The translations under genes and the position numbers were made by a program. This document shows positions 47,801 through 60,680 of a stretch of 64,000 nucleotides of DNA, piece by piece. Within the stretch, counting starts at the first letter, position 1; every line of letters begins with the position of its first letter. The notes below the pieces were generated by a model. That model saw only the letters and a list, made by a program, of their open reading frames with translations. It did no database searches and was not told the origin of the DNA. The DNA is from Heliocidaris tuberculata (Eukaryota > Echinodermata > Echinoidea > Camarodonta > Echinometridae): the NCBI GenBank assembly GCA_025618425.1, contig CM046845.1, positions 2,898,541-2,962,540 on the forward strand. The letters run 5' to 3'.

Positions 47801-50800
47801 TTTTTTCTAAATTTGACTTTATTTGATTGCAATCCTCATTTGATGACTGGGTAAAGTCTCATTAGTGTATCTTTGTATATTATCTCAAATCCCCTAAATA
47901 ATGAACAATATGAAAGGATATGAGGTCTTTGTGCAATGTCTATACAAAATGTAACTAATCTTCAAATAAATGAATGAAATATAAAGAAGCAGTGATGAAA
48001 TAAGATGGTGATGATACTGACCTCTATGTCATCACAGAATGCAATATCCCTCTCTGGGGGATTTTCAACTTTCATCAAAACTGATGCATTCTTCTTCAGC
48101 TTGCTAAGATCCTTCTTCATTACTGAAAGAAAAAAAAATACAAATATTTATTTGATTAAATGTCCCATTTTTTTCTGTGTTCATCTTACAGGATGAAGTG
48201 ACAGGTACAGAATTGGTTTTCCACTGTAATACATGTTACAGTGGAATCACATATTAACCTATTGACTATGAAGCGCAAGATGACTTTGAATGGGGTCTAT
48301 GCAAAGTGTGTGCTATACCAAAATCGTACTGTGTTCAATGGGTAGAATTTTAAGAATAAAACAGTTCAATGAAAAAAACAGAGACAAAATGTATGATTAT
48401 ATAGGTAGCCAAATAGACAGAAGTTTGTGACTTAAAGGGAAGGTTGAGTTCTGGGAAAGCTGAAAAAATAGTCTGTGAGCTTTTTCATTCCCTTCATATC
48501 AGTTTGGAAGGACATCATAGTAGAAATGTCCTAGGAAAAGGATTGCTCTCCAAATGCCCTTATAGTCGAAATAAAACGAGGAATAGCTGAAGTGTACGGG
48601 CCGAACATTCATGTCACATGTGTGCAGTCCCATATACTCATTTCTGTGTGCAGTGCATATCGTTTTCAGTGAGATTGGATCAATTTCTTATAATTTTGAT
48701 GATTCCAAAACCTCACATTATATACCTGTTCTTTTGTAGACATGATCAACCTTTCCCAATTGCTTTGAGACAGTTTTTTTTCACAATGACCAGAACTCAA
48801 CTTTACCTTCAACATGCACAATATGTTACTTGAAAAATAAATACAGGCCAAAGATAAATAAATGGGGAAAAAATGGTATTATCAAGCCACACTAAACCAA
48901 TGTGCTAATATTGTACCTTAAGAGTGCTTATTAAACATTTAAATTAAACAAGTAGTAAACAGATTTTAAAATTTTGAACAATATAATATTTGTAGTTATA
49001 TAGGAAAGTTCCAGCAGTATTTTCAAAGCAAACAGCTAAATTGAAAATTGAAAACAAAGTCAATCAAAGTGATAACCATTTGGCACTTCAAATTAATTTG
49101 TGAGCATACCACGATAGATTTACACAAATTCGACGACAGAGCAAAACTTTTCAAAATGCTTCATGGAATAGAGTACATTGCTCATTATAATTGACAAATC
49201 AACATTTATCCTTGGGTTTATTTTTTCCTTTTATCATGGCTATATCTCTTTTCCTGCATTATTGCAAAATCAAGGAGATTGGTTTAATCATGTTAACAAA
49301 GAACATAAAAAGGAAATCCTATTTGGTTTTTGCCTTTACAGATAAACAAGGAAACATGATCAATGGTCTCACCTTCAACCTCAGCCTGTAGAGCTTTAAT
49401 CGATGCTAGAAAATAGAGATAAAAGGTAGGAAAGTTGGATTAAAATGCCATCATTCATTTCAAACAGGTTTTACTCAGGAGTATTTCATTTATTGAAAAA
49501 GCAAGAAAAATTAGGGACCTAGAAATAGATAAAAGGGAGGAGGAAGAGATGTAGAGAGGCAGAGAGAAAATTATACTTATGAAATCAAAAGATAAACAGT
49601 ATCTTCAAACATATATATATATATATTTCAAAAACAAAAAAAGAATATGGTAATTACAAGTCCTCACACGCTCTGTTTTTCGGGGGATCCGAAAGGGGGA
49701 AAAAATTATGACAAATTAAAAAAAAAGATCATTAGATTTTGGGGTGCTGATTTACAACAAAAAACTCAGACAAGCAACAAAAACGGGTATCAAATTATTC
49801 AGGTGCCATTTTTTTTTTTGGGGGGGGGGGAGGGGTCAAAGAAATTGAACAACCATCCCTCAACCAAAAACCAGGAACTCTTGTTATTGTTTTTTCAATT
49901 GATCTATACATTTTTTCCTCGTTTTTTTGAGGGGGAGGGGTTGCTCAACGCCCCAGAATTTAAGTAAAATGATAGAAAGAAATAAGATTCATGTATCTTA
50001 CCATCACTAGCATGCATAAGAGGTTGTAGCTCCTCTATGAAACCTAGAAGCTCTGGTTCATGTTTGTGGATCTGTTGGACCAGGTACTTCAAGAGAGTGA
50101 AGTTCTTGTCCCTCGCCCTGCACTCAGCTAACTGTACAATGAAGCAACACCAACAATATGATAAAGATAATGATATATAATATGATATATATATATATAT
50201 AATCAACATAATATAATATAATATAATATAATATAATATAATATAATGTAATATAATATAATATAATGTAATGTAATGTAATGTAATGTAATGTAATATA
50301 AGTCTAGACCTCAAGGCCTGAGTGTGTTTGCAGTTTTTTAGTCGGGTCTTGAGAGGTCTCAAGTTTTTGGTCTCGAGTTTTCTTGAGACCTTGACCTTGA
50401 GGTCTGAGACTGATACTGAGACCGAGACTTCTGGTCTAGAGACCTCAAACGCTGAATATAATGTAATATAATACAAATATAGTATAATAAGTATAATAAA
50501 ATAAACTAAAATAATACACCATAAGTTTCTTACATGGCACTCATATCAACAATACTAAGTTACTACACTGGATGAAGAAATGTTAACAATAATTACACCT
50601 GGAATTGATGTGACACATATCATACCTCTTTTCTTCTGAATATGGAGGTGACCTGAAAATCTCTTATACTAAATTTTTCCATCTAGTTTTCAGATTTAAT
50701 AAAAGATCAAGCTACATGTAAACTAAAAGCCTACAATACAAACGAATCTCGAGATTCTTCATGCGATACATATTTAACCAACATTGACAAAGCTAAGTAT

Positions 50801-52343
50801 AAAACATCTTAATAAAGACATATTCTTCATCTTTCATTCAATTATAACATAACAAGATTTGAAAGTCTGACCAATTATGTTCAGCAGCTTTAATATAATC
50901 TTGCAGACTTTGCAGTCAACTTTGCATCACTAAACCCAGTGACAGGGCCAGACAGAATGCAAATAGTATTTTCTATAAAAAGAATTGGATTGTTTTAATG
51001 ATTCACTAATGGACAACTCATCTACTGAGAGCCAGAAGGGTGCTAAGTCATATACTTTGACATGGAGCTAACACCCTTCTAGCTGTCAACATACAAGCTA
51101 TTCTCTAGGGTTGTGTTCTCTGTATCAGTGTTTCCTTCAACTTCCTCTAACTCTGCTATCATCAGGGAAGTGGCCTCAAATGCGATTAGAGCTTTCTAAA
51201 AAGGACCAAACTTTATCCAGTGTGTACAGATTATCATGATTAGCTGTGTGATGTAAAATGACATGCAGAGGCTAGTCGGAGTTAGCAAATGTATTGGAAA
51301 TTTGCAAAGAAAATGACCATATTATAATACATGACTGTTCTAATAGAAAACAGGTGGAAAATTCACCTGCTCTCATACAGTTTATATTCATAAATATATA
51401 TCATAGCAGCCTCTGTCACTTTTGGGAAATCGTTAAAATTCATTTGTCCACATTTGTCCAACATTATATCAAGTAAATGTACAAGTATCCAAGTGGATTG
51501 GATTAGTCTGTTAAGGTGCTAATATTGTGGAATGACAAATGCTCCAGCAAAAATTGCATTTGTAGTCAATTTTGTATGCTAACCAAATTACTAACTTCAC
51601 CCTGGACCAAACACTATACCCTAACCCTAGCTCTAAATTAACCTAAAAATCCAATTGGAACCCTAGTCCAAACCCTATATCTTTAACAAAATATGACCAG
51701 GAGTTCATGTCGCAGGAAGAAATATCAGATCACCACTAATACATATTGGTTGTATGAAGTGTACCTTGGGTAACGTTGCCAATCTGAATCCCATAGCGAT
51801 TCCTTTACTGCACCCGCTGTTGATGAAGTTACCCACAGCCAGGACGTATTCCAGTACTGAGACAAACCTAATGCTGTTACATAACACATCCAGGCTGTCC
51901 AGAACATGTTCAATTGTCTGTCAAGAAAGAAAAACAGAAATTACAAATGATGGGTAAATGCTGCATCTGTGTTTTAATGATTTTTTAAATAAACTCATGA
52001 GAAAAAGGTTATATACATGCAAGTCCTCCTTCATATGACGAAGTTACCCTACTACAAACACTTAAAAAGCTCTGGTATCTCACATTTCAAGTAAATAAGC
52101 AACTACATGACAGAATCTACCAGCTACATTCATCAATCTGAGTTACCAGAATTGGTATTACAACTGATACTAGAATTATTGCTACTACAACAACCGCCGC
52201 TGCTACTGCTGCTACTAATTTTGCTACTGCTGCTACTATTTCTGCTGCTGCTACTACTATTACTACCACTACTACTGCCATTGTTGATGCTACTGCTACT
52301 TATTCTGCTTCTGCTGCTACTGATACTTCTACTAATGCTGCTG

Positions 52344-52410
<67 letters not shown>

Positions 52411-52994
52411 AACTTCTATCACTATAAGTCCTCCTTCCTCTATTTTATAATCAGGTTCGTTTACTACATATGCTTCAGAGGAAAAAATGCAAAAAAGGAA
52501 ACAAAAATTTTTTTTTTTTTATAGAAAGGTGGTCTTTTTTTACAGGCAGTCTCTAAAACAGGTTTTACTGTACAATATAAGTATGAGAGAAGCTTACTGG
52601 TGCAAGGTGTTCATACTGGACGGGGAACTCATTGACAATGAGTAGAAGATCGAGCCTCGTCTTTAGGTGAGGGATCTCACAGAGCTGTAACATGAACTGA
52701 TCCGTCGGCTCCAACTCCAAAGGCTTGTCATGGTACTGACTGTACGTCTCTATGTCCTCAGCTGTTGGGTGATATCTGCAGAAAGAACAGAATACAAGGA
52801 ATAAAGAAAAAGAAAAGAATTAAAGCAATTAGGAGAATGAGGTGTGGTAGTTAATTGTCATGAAGTTAATGAAAGAAAGAGACATAAGGTAAAATTCAAA
52901 TATGGAGATATGATAGGAACAAACAAATAAAACAGAGAAAAATCATAAAATATATGATAGGGGTAGGAAGAAAGACAGAAAGGGTGTTAGATAG

Positions 52995-53034
<40 letters not shown>

Positions 53035-56000
53035 AAGAGTAGGAGAGTATATATATATCAGATTAGCAGATGCAGTGATTGTAAAAGGTCACTGATTTAC
53101 AAGATATAGGGAGAAAAGACTTTGGAGGTAGAAATGTGATGACATTCAAACTGTTTTTTTTTGTTTGTGTTAAAAGTTCTTGAATGTCCTCTTTCAGTAT
53201 CTATTCAGTTCTACATGTAAATAAACACAGAGGTACAGTAATTCATCTACACTTCTAATAAACAGAAGAAGAAAAAAAATCCAAAACATGTTTTTGTCAA
53301 TATGTAAATTTTTTCAAATAAACAGAATTCTCACTCTCAATGTAAGGAGATGTCGAAGAAATATGTGGATCAAGTCTTGTCAAAGTGCCAACATATTTAT
53401 CTATGTACAATGGAGCGACTATAGAGATTGTGGAAGGTTGCATTTCAACCATTATGGGGCCACCAAGTTTACAAATCTATACCACAAGTAGTATTTTGCG
53501 AAGCAAGTTTGTCAATCATAGCACCTGGTTCACTTGCTTTCATTGTCCAAAAAAAATTCTCTGATATCTGACTTTACAATGCATGAATCACTTTAATTTC
53601 AACAGAAAACCATACTTTCTTTCTTCAAAAATATTAGCTGCACAATTAACCATATTTCTCTCTATCTCATTATGAAAAACTGACAGGGTACTGAACAAAT
53701 GCCATAGGTAATGCTACAAATATAGACAAAATCAAATTGGGACTTTCCCTTTAAAACTGGACACATGGTAAACCACACAGTCATGGTGAGTACCTGTTAA
53801 TAAATCAGGGCTTTTCTTTTCTCACCTCCCCTCTACCGCTTCCTGTGTGACAGGTTAAGACAATGTCTAATTGGAATGGCCGTCAGACTTATAAGTCACT
53901 CTAGCAAGGTTATTGGCTATGTGCGACTTTTCAATGTTGTTAATGAGCAGAGACTTAAAGATGAAGTTGAGATTGTGACAGAAAAGGTCTCAAAACAATT
54001 GGGAAAGGTTGTTCATGTCTATGTAAGAACTGGTGTATACTGTGAGGTTTTGGAATCATCAAAATGATAATCAATTGACCCAATCTCGCTGAAAGGCACA
54101 TGCACTGCACACTGAAATGAGTATATGGGTCTGCACACACATGTGGAATGAATCTTCGGCCCGAACACTGCAGCTTTTTCTCGTCATATTTCTAATATGA
54201 GGGCATTTGAAGAGCAATCCTTTTCAGGGGACATTTCTACTATGATGTTCTTCCAAACAGACATTAACTCTTTCAGTGCCGATGGCACATATATGTGACA
54301 GATAGACTTGTCATTTTCATTCAGCAATTGCTTGACCACAGGAAAGGTATATATGGTGGTCATTGTATATCAAAATTTTGAGCATAAATCAAGCATTCTA
54401 AATATACGACTATAATTATATGCTACCATAGAAATTTTCAGAGAAAATTGGAGGATTTTGAAAAGATATTACCTTATTTCAACATTAAACAATAGTAAAC
54501 AAATGAGAAAACCCAAGAATAATGGACAAAAAAGAAACTCAAATGTAATTTCAATAATTCTTATGCATAAAGTTGGGTAAAGTAATAATATTTGGTATCA
54601 TAAGAAATGGTAATAAATTTCCCACAAGTTTTGTACACAATATTTTGTGAAACGATAGATGGTTAGTGAAGTGCAGACATTTGAAAAGCAAGCATTGATC
54701 ACATTTTGGTAAAATTTTGAAGAGGGCTAAACCCCTTGGCACAGTAAGAGTTAAAGGAATGAGAAAGCTCACAGTTTTTTTTTCAGCTTTTCCAGAACTC
54801 GACCTTCTCTTCATGGTGATGAATACTATGCCTAAAATAACTTGGGCTGCAGTCTATGCACAATCCACGTTATTCCCCAATCATATTGAAACCAACATCT
54901 AAACTATCAGGAAAGGAATATATTCCATTCATCAAATATTTTTTTAAAGAGATGATCCAGAACTTGTCGAACAAACAGCTTTCTTATTGCTCTTATGAAC
55001 AAACATAATCACGGAAAATAATTATATCACTCAAACTAGAGATGACTTTAACATTCCCCCTTTGATAAATCACTCCATCTTTGCTTTGTCACAATGCATG
55101 GCATACAAAAACTATGTTTTTCAACCTTTTGTGAAAGAGAAATATGGTTTGTTCTTAATAAGCACATGAATATAAAATTAAAGTTAACCTCCTATCTGCG
55201 GGACAAGAAAGAAAATAACACATTACCTTCTGAGTACGTTGATATGTTCTGGATCTAAGCCCCCATCTTGTTCACTGAGGATGGTGAGTCGGTATTTGAG
55301 TTCCTCGGCGTCCATCTTGAATCCAGCCAGGAAGATGCCAAGGTTCTGAGCTACTTTAGGATCCAAGAAGCTCTTCAGCTTCTTCTTGCTTGTTTCTGCT
55401 TTCAATGAAATGCCAACAAGTAAAAGAAAAGACAAAAACAACATTAATATATCAGACGACTTCCTGGGATTACAAGGTAATTGTGGAGTTCTGGTAAGAA
55501 TTCTGAGTAAAAAATTTAATACTTATAGTATTTCTTAAAATTCGCAATGGTCACCATACAATCTGGACTATTAGACCAGTAAGTTGTTTGTTTTGTTTTG
55601 TTTTTGTTTTTGTTTTTGTTTTTGTTTTTTTTTTTTTTTGGGGGGGGTTAAAGTGTGACTTATACATTAAGAAATATTGTTGTCAGTACGAGTTTACAAG
55701 CAAAACCTTTTGGCAAATATATAACAATAAAATCATCTTATAGCTGAGAAAATAGTGACCTTAATAAGAGGTAAAGAAAGATAAATTTATAAACTGATTC
55801 TTAGTATGTCAAATTATTGTATTATCATAAGAGATACAAATTAAAACATCTGCTCAACAAAGATATCACACACTCATATCTAATATGACAACTAGAAAAT
55901 GAGAGAGAAAGGAAAAGATCATGAGAAAAGGAAGTGAGATGAAAAGAAAAATAACTGAAAGAGAAAGAAAGAAATTTCATGAAAGAGAGAAAAAAAGGAG

Positions 56001-57006
56001 AAATAAAGATAGAGAAAAAGTAAACGTCCTGAAAAAAGGGAGTAAGAGAGATATACAGAAAGAGATATAGATAGAAAAGAAATGAAGGAATGAGAGAGAG
56101 AGAGAGAGAGAGAGATCGATAGATTGAGAGAGAGAGAGAGAAAGTTAGAGAGATGAAGAGAATATCATGTAAAGAAGAAAGTGGGCTTACCTGGTTCTGC
56201 TGTTTCTTTCTTTTGTTCCGAGTACATAGCTTCTAGAACGTCTGTATCAATTGTCTCTGTAAGATCCCTAGCATCCTTCCATATTGAGCTGCTTACCTAT
56301 TAGCAATAAAATACAATGATCATATCCAAATGCAATAATGGCTCAATAACTACAGGTGATTTCTCTGTACAGGTTTTTTTTTTTTCCTTCTTTAACAGAG
56401 GTCGTACAAATACAATTAATTATTGTATGATCAAATAACCACATTGGAGGAACCAATGACAGAAAAAAAAGGGGCAGAAAAACTGGATTGATAACATAAA
56501 GCAGTGGACAGGAATGTCTTTTGAGCAGCTAACTAGAACAGCTGAAGACAGAAAGTTTTGGAGAACCTGTGTCTCAAGATCCATCACAATGTCGATCTAA
56601 CTGCCTCCAAGCTATGGGACACAGATAGATAGAAATGACCACATCTACATCCTGAAAAAAGAAAGTGAAATATAGATACAGAAAGCTTGCAGCTCAGAAA
56701 TATTTCCAGTATCATCAAGAAAAATTTACAAGTCTAAAACAGACTGAAAAATTCCTACACTACATACACCAACACTGATTTCTGATAAGAGACTCCACAT
56801 GCTCAGGTTTAAGCCTAGAAAGGGATGCATGAACATAGAATGAAAGTCAATCATCTTTGACTAGTTACTTACCATGAGGTTTGAGATTTTATTCCAATGG
56901 AAGGGTCTCATCTTGACCTTGGATTTGACCTTGAATGTTCGGGTGGCAGGTAGAGGGGCGACAGGGGGCGGGGGAGGGGCAGGTGGGGCTGGTACACATG
57001 GGGGAG
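44487..57006 (-). CDS. Formin with C-terminal PH domain (PHCF-type): FH1-FH2-linker-PH
   Basis: Twelve well-supported exons: 56873-57006, 56191-56296, 55227-55398, 52598-52775, 51765-51917, 50002-50131, 49373-49405, 48022-48122, 47321-47404, 46245-46366, 45402-45621 and 44487-44888 with stop TAG at 44487-44489. All phases agree. Formins nucleate and processively elongate unbranched actin filaments through a dimeric FH2 domain; FH1 delivers profilin-actin. FH1-FH2-PH order with a PH domain after FH2 is what I expect of the pleckstrin-homology-containing formins (PHCF), a subtype described in many animals but lost in placental mammals. The PH domain would place it at phosphoinositide-containing membrane (inference). 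The first well-supported exon begins two bases into a codon, so at least one exon lies upstream; a candidate is at 61739-61814, giving 636 residues. No GBD/FH3 (DID) region is seen within the window. Confidence 0.9.
44949..45060 (+). mobile_element. tRNA-derived SINE, second family or diverged copy
   Basis: Box A-like GTATAGTGATTAGAGCAATG, box B-like GGTTAAAAACC, then TTGGGCAAGGCATTACGG, sharing the GCAAGGCATT motif with the SINE at 20920. Located in the last formin intron. Confidence 0.5.
45402..45621 (-). CDS. Formin exon: basic, serine-rich linker between FH2 and PH
   Basis: Encodes RRKSKKYAGNPRKSMPRDS followed by SVTSLERSDSADSCPD and a conserved-looking SSVANLRKAFSADGRSP. The basic start sits where many formins carry basic or DAD-like tails, but no canonical DAD core is seen. 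The Ser clusters near Arg (RKSMP, LERSDS) are candidate phosphorylation sites. It joins the PH exon in phase 0. Confidence 0.8.
46245..56296 (-). CDS. Formin exons encoding the FH2 domain
   Basis: Ten exons including the preceding one make up FH2. In order: SSSIWKDARDLTETID (lasso/linker), LDPKVAQNLGIFLAGFKM and LDPEHINVLRR (knob), TAEDIETYSQYHD and KTRLDLLLIVNEF, TIEHVLDSLDVLC with YVLAVGNFINSGCSKG and MGFRLATLPK (the most conserved block), NFTLLKYLVQQIHKHEPELL, a 33-base microexon at 49373-49405 (IKALQAEVE), the coiled MKKDLSKLKKNASVL, FVESYEGKLSDLQDK, and FSSIAEFVKAFKREVDLIM. The last three correspond to the post and the C-terminal coiled coil. Nothing is missing or frameshifted. The intron after the conserved block contains a CTA/CTG microsatellite. 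Confidence 0.9.
48436..48808 (-). repeat. MITE family C copy 2, TTAA flanked, intact
   Basis: TTAA at 48432-48435 and TCAA at 48809-48812. Termini AGGGAAGGTTGAGTTCTGG and CCAGAACTCAACTTTACCT. 373 bases. Holds the unoccupied target (48487-48513) matching the insertion in copy 3. Confidence 0.78.
50160..50300. repeat. (ATAAT)n / (TGTAA)n pentanucleotide microsatellite
   Basis: About 12 TATAA pentamers turning into TGTAA pentamers, just upstream (in the transcript) of the exon ending at 50131. Followed by a GAGACC-rich block to 50452. Confidence 0.85.
51012..51092. repeat. Hairpin element, GAGCCAGAAGGGTGCTAA family, copy 1
   Basis: CTGAGAGCCAGAAGGGTGC at the left and ACACCCTTCTAGCTGTCAA at the right around TATACTTTGA. 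Relative at 60681-60770. Confidence 0.65.
52170..52412. repeat. (CTA)n/(CTG)n microsatellite
   Basis: CTGCTACTACTA-type repeats ending in about 20 perfect CTA units; gives a leucine-rich spurious open frame of 106 codons on the plus strand. In a formin intron. Confidence 0.9.
53959..54810 (+). repeat. MITE family C copy 3, interrupted by MITE family B
   Basis: TTAA at 53955-53958; termini AGATGAAGTTGAGATTGTG and CCAGAACTCGACCTTCTCT. The part 54264-54754 is an insertion, so the host copy is about 365 bases. Inverted relative to the 48436 copy. Confidence 0.75.
54268..54750. repeat. MITE family B, TTAA flanked, nested in family C
   Basis: TTAA at 54264-54267 and 54751-54754; termini CTCTTTCAGTGCC and GGCACAGTAAGAG, 11 of 13 paired. 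483 bases. Confidence 0.82.
55582..55650. repeat. TTTTG/poly-T and G run
   Basis: GTTTTTGTTTTTG repeats then T and G homopolymers in the intron before the FH2 knob exon. Confidence 0.8.
56873..57006 (-). CDS. Formin exon: short FH1 and start of FH2
   Basis: After acceptor GAGCTCAG-type CTGCTCAG the exon reads PPCVPAPPAPPPPPVAPLP, a single proline track with one run of five prolines, so few profilin sites. It passes directly into KMRPFHWNKISNLM, the conserved FH2 entry whose Trp belongs to the lasso/post contact. It ends in phase 0 at GTAAG. Confidence 0.88.
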
Positions 57007-58164
57007 CTGAGCAGAAAATGTTTAAAAAATAAAAAAATCAAGTTATTGGAGTTTAATGAGATACACTGACTGGGACATGTCACCAAAGTAAGAACTACAT
57101 AATCCAATTTTTACACAGGTCTTGACACCAAAAGGCATACAAGACACACAAGCACCCAAATCCTAACTCGCAACCCCCATAATTTCAAAACATGAACAGG
57201 GGATTTATGCATACAGACCCTAAAAATTTTAATCCAAACCCTCTATAAAAAGTTAGTGAGAAGCCCTATTTCATGAAATCAAAAAGAGATAAGTAATTGA
57301 ACAAAATAGAGTAAGAACTCTCAATTAAAATGAATAACTTTAGGGCAATCTAAGCCTTACATAGTCTCATTCTACACTATGCTGTACACACATTGCAACT
57401 AATTTATCAAAGGAAAATTTCAATCTATACAACGAAAAATTATCAAACAAGTGACTTTGCTTCAGTATGCAGTGATAGTTTCCTTTAACAAATCGAAACT
57501 GTTAAATCTTCTGACTTGTGGATAAATCACCTCTACATTCATATCTCATCTAGATATGGGAATAAAATCATTAGAAATTTCATTTTGATTATGATATGAA
57601 GAAATTAGCACTGATACAATTCAGGCTTTCTTGAAGACAGAGCCATTAAGGTCTACATTGGAAAAAGGGATAGTATTATCACCCACTGACATGAAGATTC
57701 TAATGCAAGGTCATGGAATTAGGTGATAACATGCAACATGCAACAATGACACCAATAACAAATGCAAGATACTTTCAAGTTGTGGCTAGGCAGGCTGATT
57801 GATGTTTGTGGGTGAGCAATCACCTGTTAACCCATTTACTTGTTAAGTTCAACACCAGTGCAATATATTTATTAGGCTACATGTTAGTCATTGTAACTCC
57901 TGTTGCACTAAATATTATTCAATACATTAACTTTACTTTTATTTCGCTATTCCAACCTTTTACAGTTTTAACTTCTGTACTATAGTCATCCTGTTTATGA
58001 CTACCCAGACATAAGGCCATTGCCCACTCACTCATTCTTGGAGGCCCAAAGTCACAAAGGAGGTTTAAATTTATACCAATCCAAATTTCCAGCTTGAACT
58101 ATTAAAAACTACCCATATACAACTGTATACTGCAACTCATTGGTCATGAGGCCACACATGTATG

Positions 58165-58628
58165 GTCAGGGGTCCTAAAGCTGCGCAGTCCTAAAGCTGT
58201 GCACCCCGCAATGCGCGCAATGCGCGCAATGTGACACGTTCAAAGCGCTAAACTTTTTGTGTGACTGAGCAATGAAATTATCATTTACATTTGCCAAAAA
58301 GAATGAGTAATTTTCCTTTATTTTTTTTATATATTCACTATTTGGAAATCGGGGTGAAATTCACATCAGTCAGCTTTAAAATCAAGATTTGCATTCATTT
58401 ATTACATGTGCTTAGTTTTAGGACCCTTTCATTTTGTTGAACAAAATTCGACATGGGCATCAATATCAACTTGAAAATGGATGTTACTGATATTTGTCCA
58501 TCGTAATTTTCTCAGGGACTTAATTTCATGGTATGTAGAACCCAGATATATAAAAGATATTCGCATAAATCGTTGAAAAATGACTTTTTAGCCACTGGAA
58601 ACAAGGTGCGTAGCTTTAAGTTCCCCCT
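58165..58628. repeat. CCTAAAGCTGCGCA inverted-repeat element
   Basis: GGGTCCTAAAGCTGCGCAG at the left, GTGCGTAGCTTTAAGTTCC at the right, tandem AATGCGCGC near the left, and TAGTTTTAGGACCC at the centre. About 460 bases in the first formin intron. Confidence 0.55.
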
Positions 58629-59259
58629 TCATACTATACTTTTTGAGTGTTTAACTATGGTTTCAGATACAGCTCCTTCATGACATCAGGCAGGAGAGAT
58701 CAGGAAAAAGAAAGAGGTTTGTAAAGATTGAAAAAAAAACATAAAGAAGAAAGAGAAAAGGGTACGTTTAAACTGAAAAAATAAAAAAGAATGAATGAAT
58801 AAGGAATTTAAAAAAACAGAGTGAGGAAAAATAGAATGAGAGACTGACAAAAAGAGGAGTAAGAGATTGAAAGACAGAAAGAAAGAAGGATAAAGGGATT
58901 GAGAGACAGAAAGATAGTTGGGGAAGGGAAAAGGAACAGATCGAATTCAGCGCACAGCATAATTTCCTGAATTATATTGCACTGATAAGCAAAAGACGTC
59001 TGTCACCAATGTTTATAACAAGCAAGTGAGGTGCAATTTTAGTGCTGGAAAGTAAAAGGCCTGGAATTATTCATATCCTATGGATTAATATCTCAAGGTT
59101 AGGTTCTAGAAAAAAACAATGTATAAGACTCGCGCTCTTATGCATAATCACTGCCATTACAAGTTGCTACATGGTGTGACACATATAAACCATGCATAAT
59201 ATGCTGGTAAAATCCAATTGTTAGTGTATATTTTGTTTACAGCAGTAGTTGTCAAAGTA

Positions 59260-59436
59260 AAAAAAAAATCATCAAATATTGTAGTAAAAAGAAAACTTCA
59301 AGAATTAAATGGAACTGATAAAGGCAGACAGGGAAAGTCAGGGAAATAATTGAAAAAAAAAAATCATGAAATAATGTAGTAAAATCAAAACTTCAGGAAT
59401 TACATGGAACTGATGCAGACAGGGAAAGTCAGGAAA
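59260..59436. repeat. Tandem duplication of about 90 bases
   Basis: Both units run from an A-rich start through ATGGAACTGAT and GCAGACAGGGAAAGTCAGG. Confidence 0.65.
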
Positions 59437-60680
59437 AATAAATATGAGAAGAGAGAGATAATGAAAGAAAGAACATACTATTTATATACTTCAATGACTT
59501 CATAAAGATAATTAAATTATAAACATAATGAATCTCCTCAGGCAATGCAACTAATACAATAGCAGCCACGTAATGAGGCTGATATTTTTGACAATATTCC
59601 TATGCATATTCTGTATTTCATTGATGGATGATGTCATGTGATTGTCCCAAGCCAATCCAGTGACTAACTATTATTGAATTGACTTATTTGGTTCATTTCT
59701 CCAGGAAACTGGGGTACCTCTTGGGTAAGTGACAAAAACAAATGTTAGAAATCGTAAAGGAAATATGCTCAATTCAACAGATATTTTGTTTTCTCCTTCT
59801 CATTTGCTTCAGGGCCCTTCTATGTATTTGGCCCAATAGGTAACAGAAAACATCAAAGATAGCTGACCTGATGATTTTGAAAAAAATAATTGCCTTGCTA
59901 GTACATAAAACTGCCCGAACATTTAATAAAATGCTACTTTAAATATTCCATTATCTGAGACACTTGTTGAACCATATTATTATTTGCCACTTAGGTTCTA
60001 CTAGTATAAAGTAGAATCCAAAATTGTCACAAAAGAACTTGTACAATTCTGTTTCAAAACCGCTTTGAAATAAAGGGAAATAACCAAGTGCAATTTAGCA
60101 AATGAAGTACTTTATAATAAATAACAATTATATGAAGTAAAGGGAAGAAAGCTCTACTCATTTATCGGGGTAAGGATGGGGGGGGGGGGGGGGTCAGTAA
60201 AAAAATAGCTGTATCTAAGCTTCCTCAAACCATTTAATACACTTCTTGTCGCAATGCAAAGTATTATAGGCAAATAATAGTGTCCATCCTTTCATACTAT
60301 TGAGACTTTTATAGTGTGATGACCAGCTTTCAATGTGTACTCTGCATAGGCCCACTGACCTAAAATCATTTACCACTAAAATAAATCCTCTTTATCTCCA
60401 TTGTAATGAATTCCTGCACTCCTTGATTCTTATTTCGATTGAGTAGGATTATTACCTTTTCTTTTACATATTCAAAAAAGATTTCGAATTCTGAAATTAC
60501 ACCTAGGACTTATCTCCATATGTTTTCGTGCGTAACTTATTTCCATTTGTTTTTTGCACAACATATCTCCATTTGTTTGGTGCATGACTTTTTCTTCTGA
60601 AGGAACAAACTAGTTTCTGGTATAAGACAAGCACGACCATTTTACACACATACACACCTCATGCACAAGCATAGGATATA

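Noticed and set aside
49904..50476. 190-codon minus-strand frame
   Set aside because: Only the part 50002-50131 is a formin exon; the rest is ATAAT microsatellite and flanking intron that happens to be open.
52107..52427. 106-codon leucine-rich frame
   Set aside because: Translation of a CTA/CTG microsatellite in a formin intron.
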